64,000 nt of DNA from Ooceraea biroi (taxonomy: Eukaryota > Arthropoda > Insecta > Hymenoptera > Formicidae), in the NCBI RefSeq assembly GCF_003672135.1, contig NC_039508.1:7502001-7566000 (forward strand), in the 5' to 3' direction. Position 1 is the stretch's first letter. Each line of letters begins with the position of its first letter. The position numbers and the translations under genes were made by a program. The notes beneath the pieces are model-generated. The model saw nothing but the letters and a program-made list of their open reading frames with translations. It had not been told where the DNA came from and made no database searches. Shown here in pieces: positions 63,477 through 64,000 of the stretch.

Positions 63477-64000
63477 CAGGGTAAGTTTTTTAACTTGAGA
63501 CTGCAAACTATCTCGAGAAATACTCATCGTACGGAAAAAATGTTCCACATAACACGCACTATTTTCGAGGGGCCAATTCACTTATTCTAAAATTAGCCCG
63601 CCCCCGCCGCCCCTGGGGGTGGGGTGGGGGGTAACTTTGAAATCTTAAACGGGAACCCATACTTTTTATTACAGATTCGGATTTTACGTCGAAAAATACG
63701 TAACTTTTGTCTGAAACATTTTTTCGAATTATCATAGATAGCGCTGTAGTTGGAGTGACTTTTTTCAGTGAGTCCCACCATTCAATTAAATTAAATGCTC
63801 GAACTGATGACTTTCAACTTGGATGCATTTATTGATCCGCACTTCAAATGATTGTACAGGGTGTATAAAAATGTTTGGTCGCCACTTCGCCAGATGATTC
63901 TCCAGCTCATGATCGGAAAAACTAACCTCCATATAAGATGCCGCAAAATTGTCCTTCATCGTCAAATTCAAGGTCAAATTTTTTTAATGGCTTATTTGAT
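63477..64000. mobile_element. MLE-type ends, element(s) cut by the window edge
   Basis: An MLE-like start cagggtaagttttttaactt at 63477 and another cagggtgtataaaaatgttt at 63857, both in the same orientation. The interior has ttgtctgaaacattttttcg, a phrase shared with the foldbacks at 4021 and 33462. No transposase is readable before the window ends. Confidence 0.5.

Overview
The window is AT-rich eukaryotic genomic DNA and reads as an insect chromosome. The best guess is a hymenopteran, probably an ant: spliceosomal introns, TTAGG-type repeats, and many mariner-like foldback elements whose ends begin CAGGGTG inside TA runs. The species assignment is inference. Most of the sequence is transposable elements and their wreckage, scattered through the introns of a few host genes.

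Host genes. (1) At 6903-7303 (minus) the first two coding exons of a cGAS-like receptor / Mab-21-type nucleotidyltransferase are readable in matching phase. Where exon 3 would be expected there are transposons. (2) At 14281-15177 (minus) the last two exons of an unrecognised helical gene are visible. An 8.2 kb hAT element sits about 20 bp upstream of one of its splice acceptors. (3) From 31876 to 63017 (plus) runs an LRSAM1-like gene (leucine-rich-repeat E3 ubiquitin ligase). Four exons are visible, and one 27.4 kb intron holds most of the second half of the window. The start, the SAM domain and the RING domain lie outside the window. (4) Inside that intron, on the minus strand, 55215-56640 carries a broken KIF-binding-protein (KIFBP) homologue, with a further unidentified coding stretch at 56829-57259.

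Mobile DNA by region. 1-3560: Penelope-like retroelement (PLE) remnants and a foldback repeat. 4021-9744: a nested palindrome, a DD41D mariner-like element (MLE), hairpin MITEs, a short MLE and an internally deleted MLE. 10062-11924: a TA-flanked TIR element and a 0.7 kb palindrome. 15199-23388: a hAT element containing a long-TIR element with a pogo-like transposase, which contains a repeat-rich TIR element, which contains two more hairpin elements. 25593-29067: HARBI1-like nuclease and Myb/SANT-like remnants. 32166-33434: a mariner (DD34D). 33462-41321: a foldback element carrying a deleted piggyBac, an MLE transposase fragment and a further TIR element (36829-40517) with a PLE inside. 41433-42187: a palindromic THAP/P-like element. 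42411-43313 and 61225-62251: TIR elements carrying TTAGG repeats. 43352-46661: two head-to-head PLE copies, one with a long intact ORF. 46676-48770: tRNA-derived SINE pieces around a second mariner. 50023-54912: three more DD41D MLEs, one with introns. 53060-59085: a 6 kb inverted-repeat-bounded region around the KIFBP pseudogene. 63055 to the end: a PLE tail and MLE ends.

The most interesting threads are these. PLE 3' tails repeatedly carry a variant hammerhead-ribozyme-like core. The cGLR gene is cut short by insertions. A palindromic element carries one THAP exon. A conserved roughly 60-nt retroposon tail recurs in several places. Two dissimilar TIR elements and a third related one share a subterminal module.
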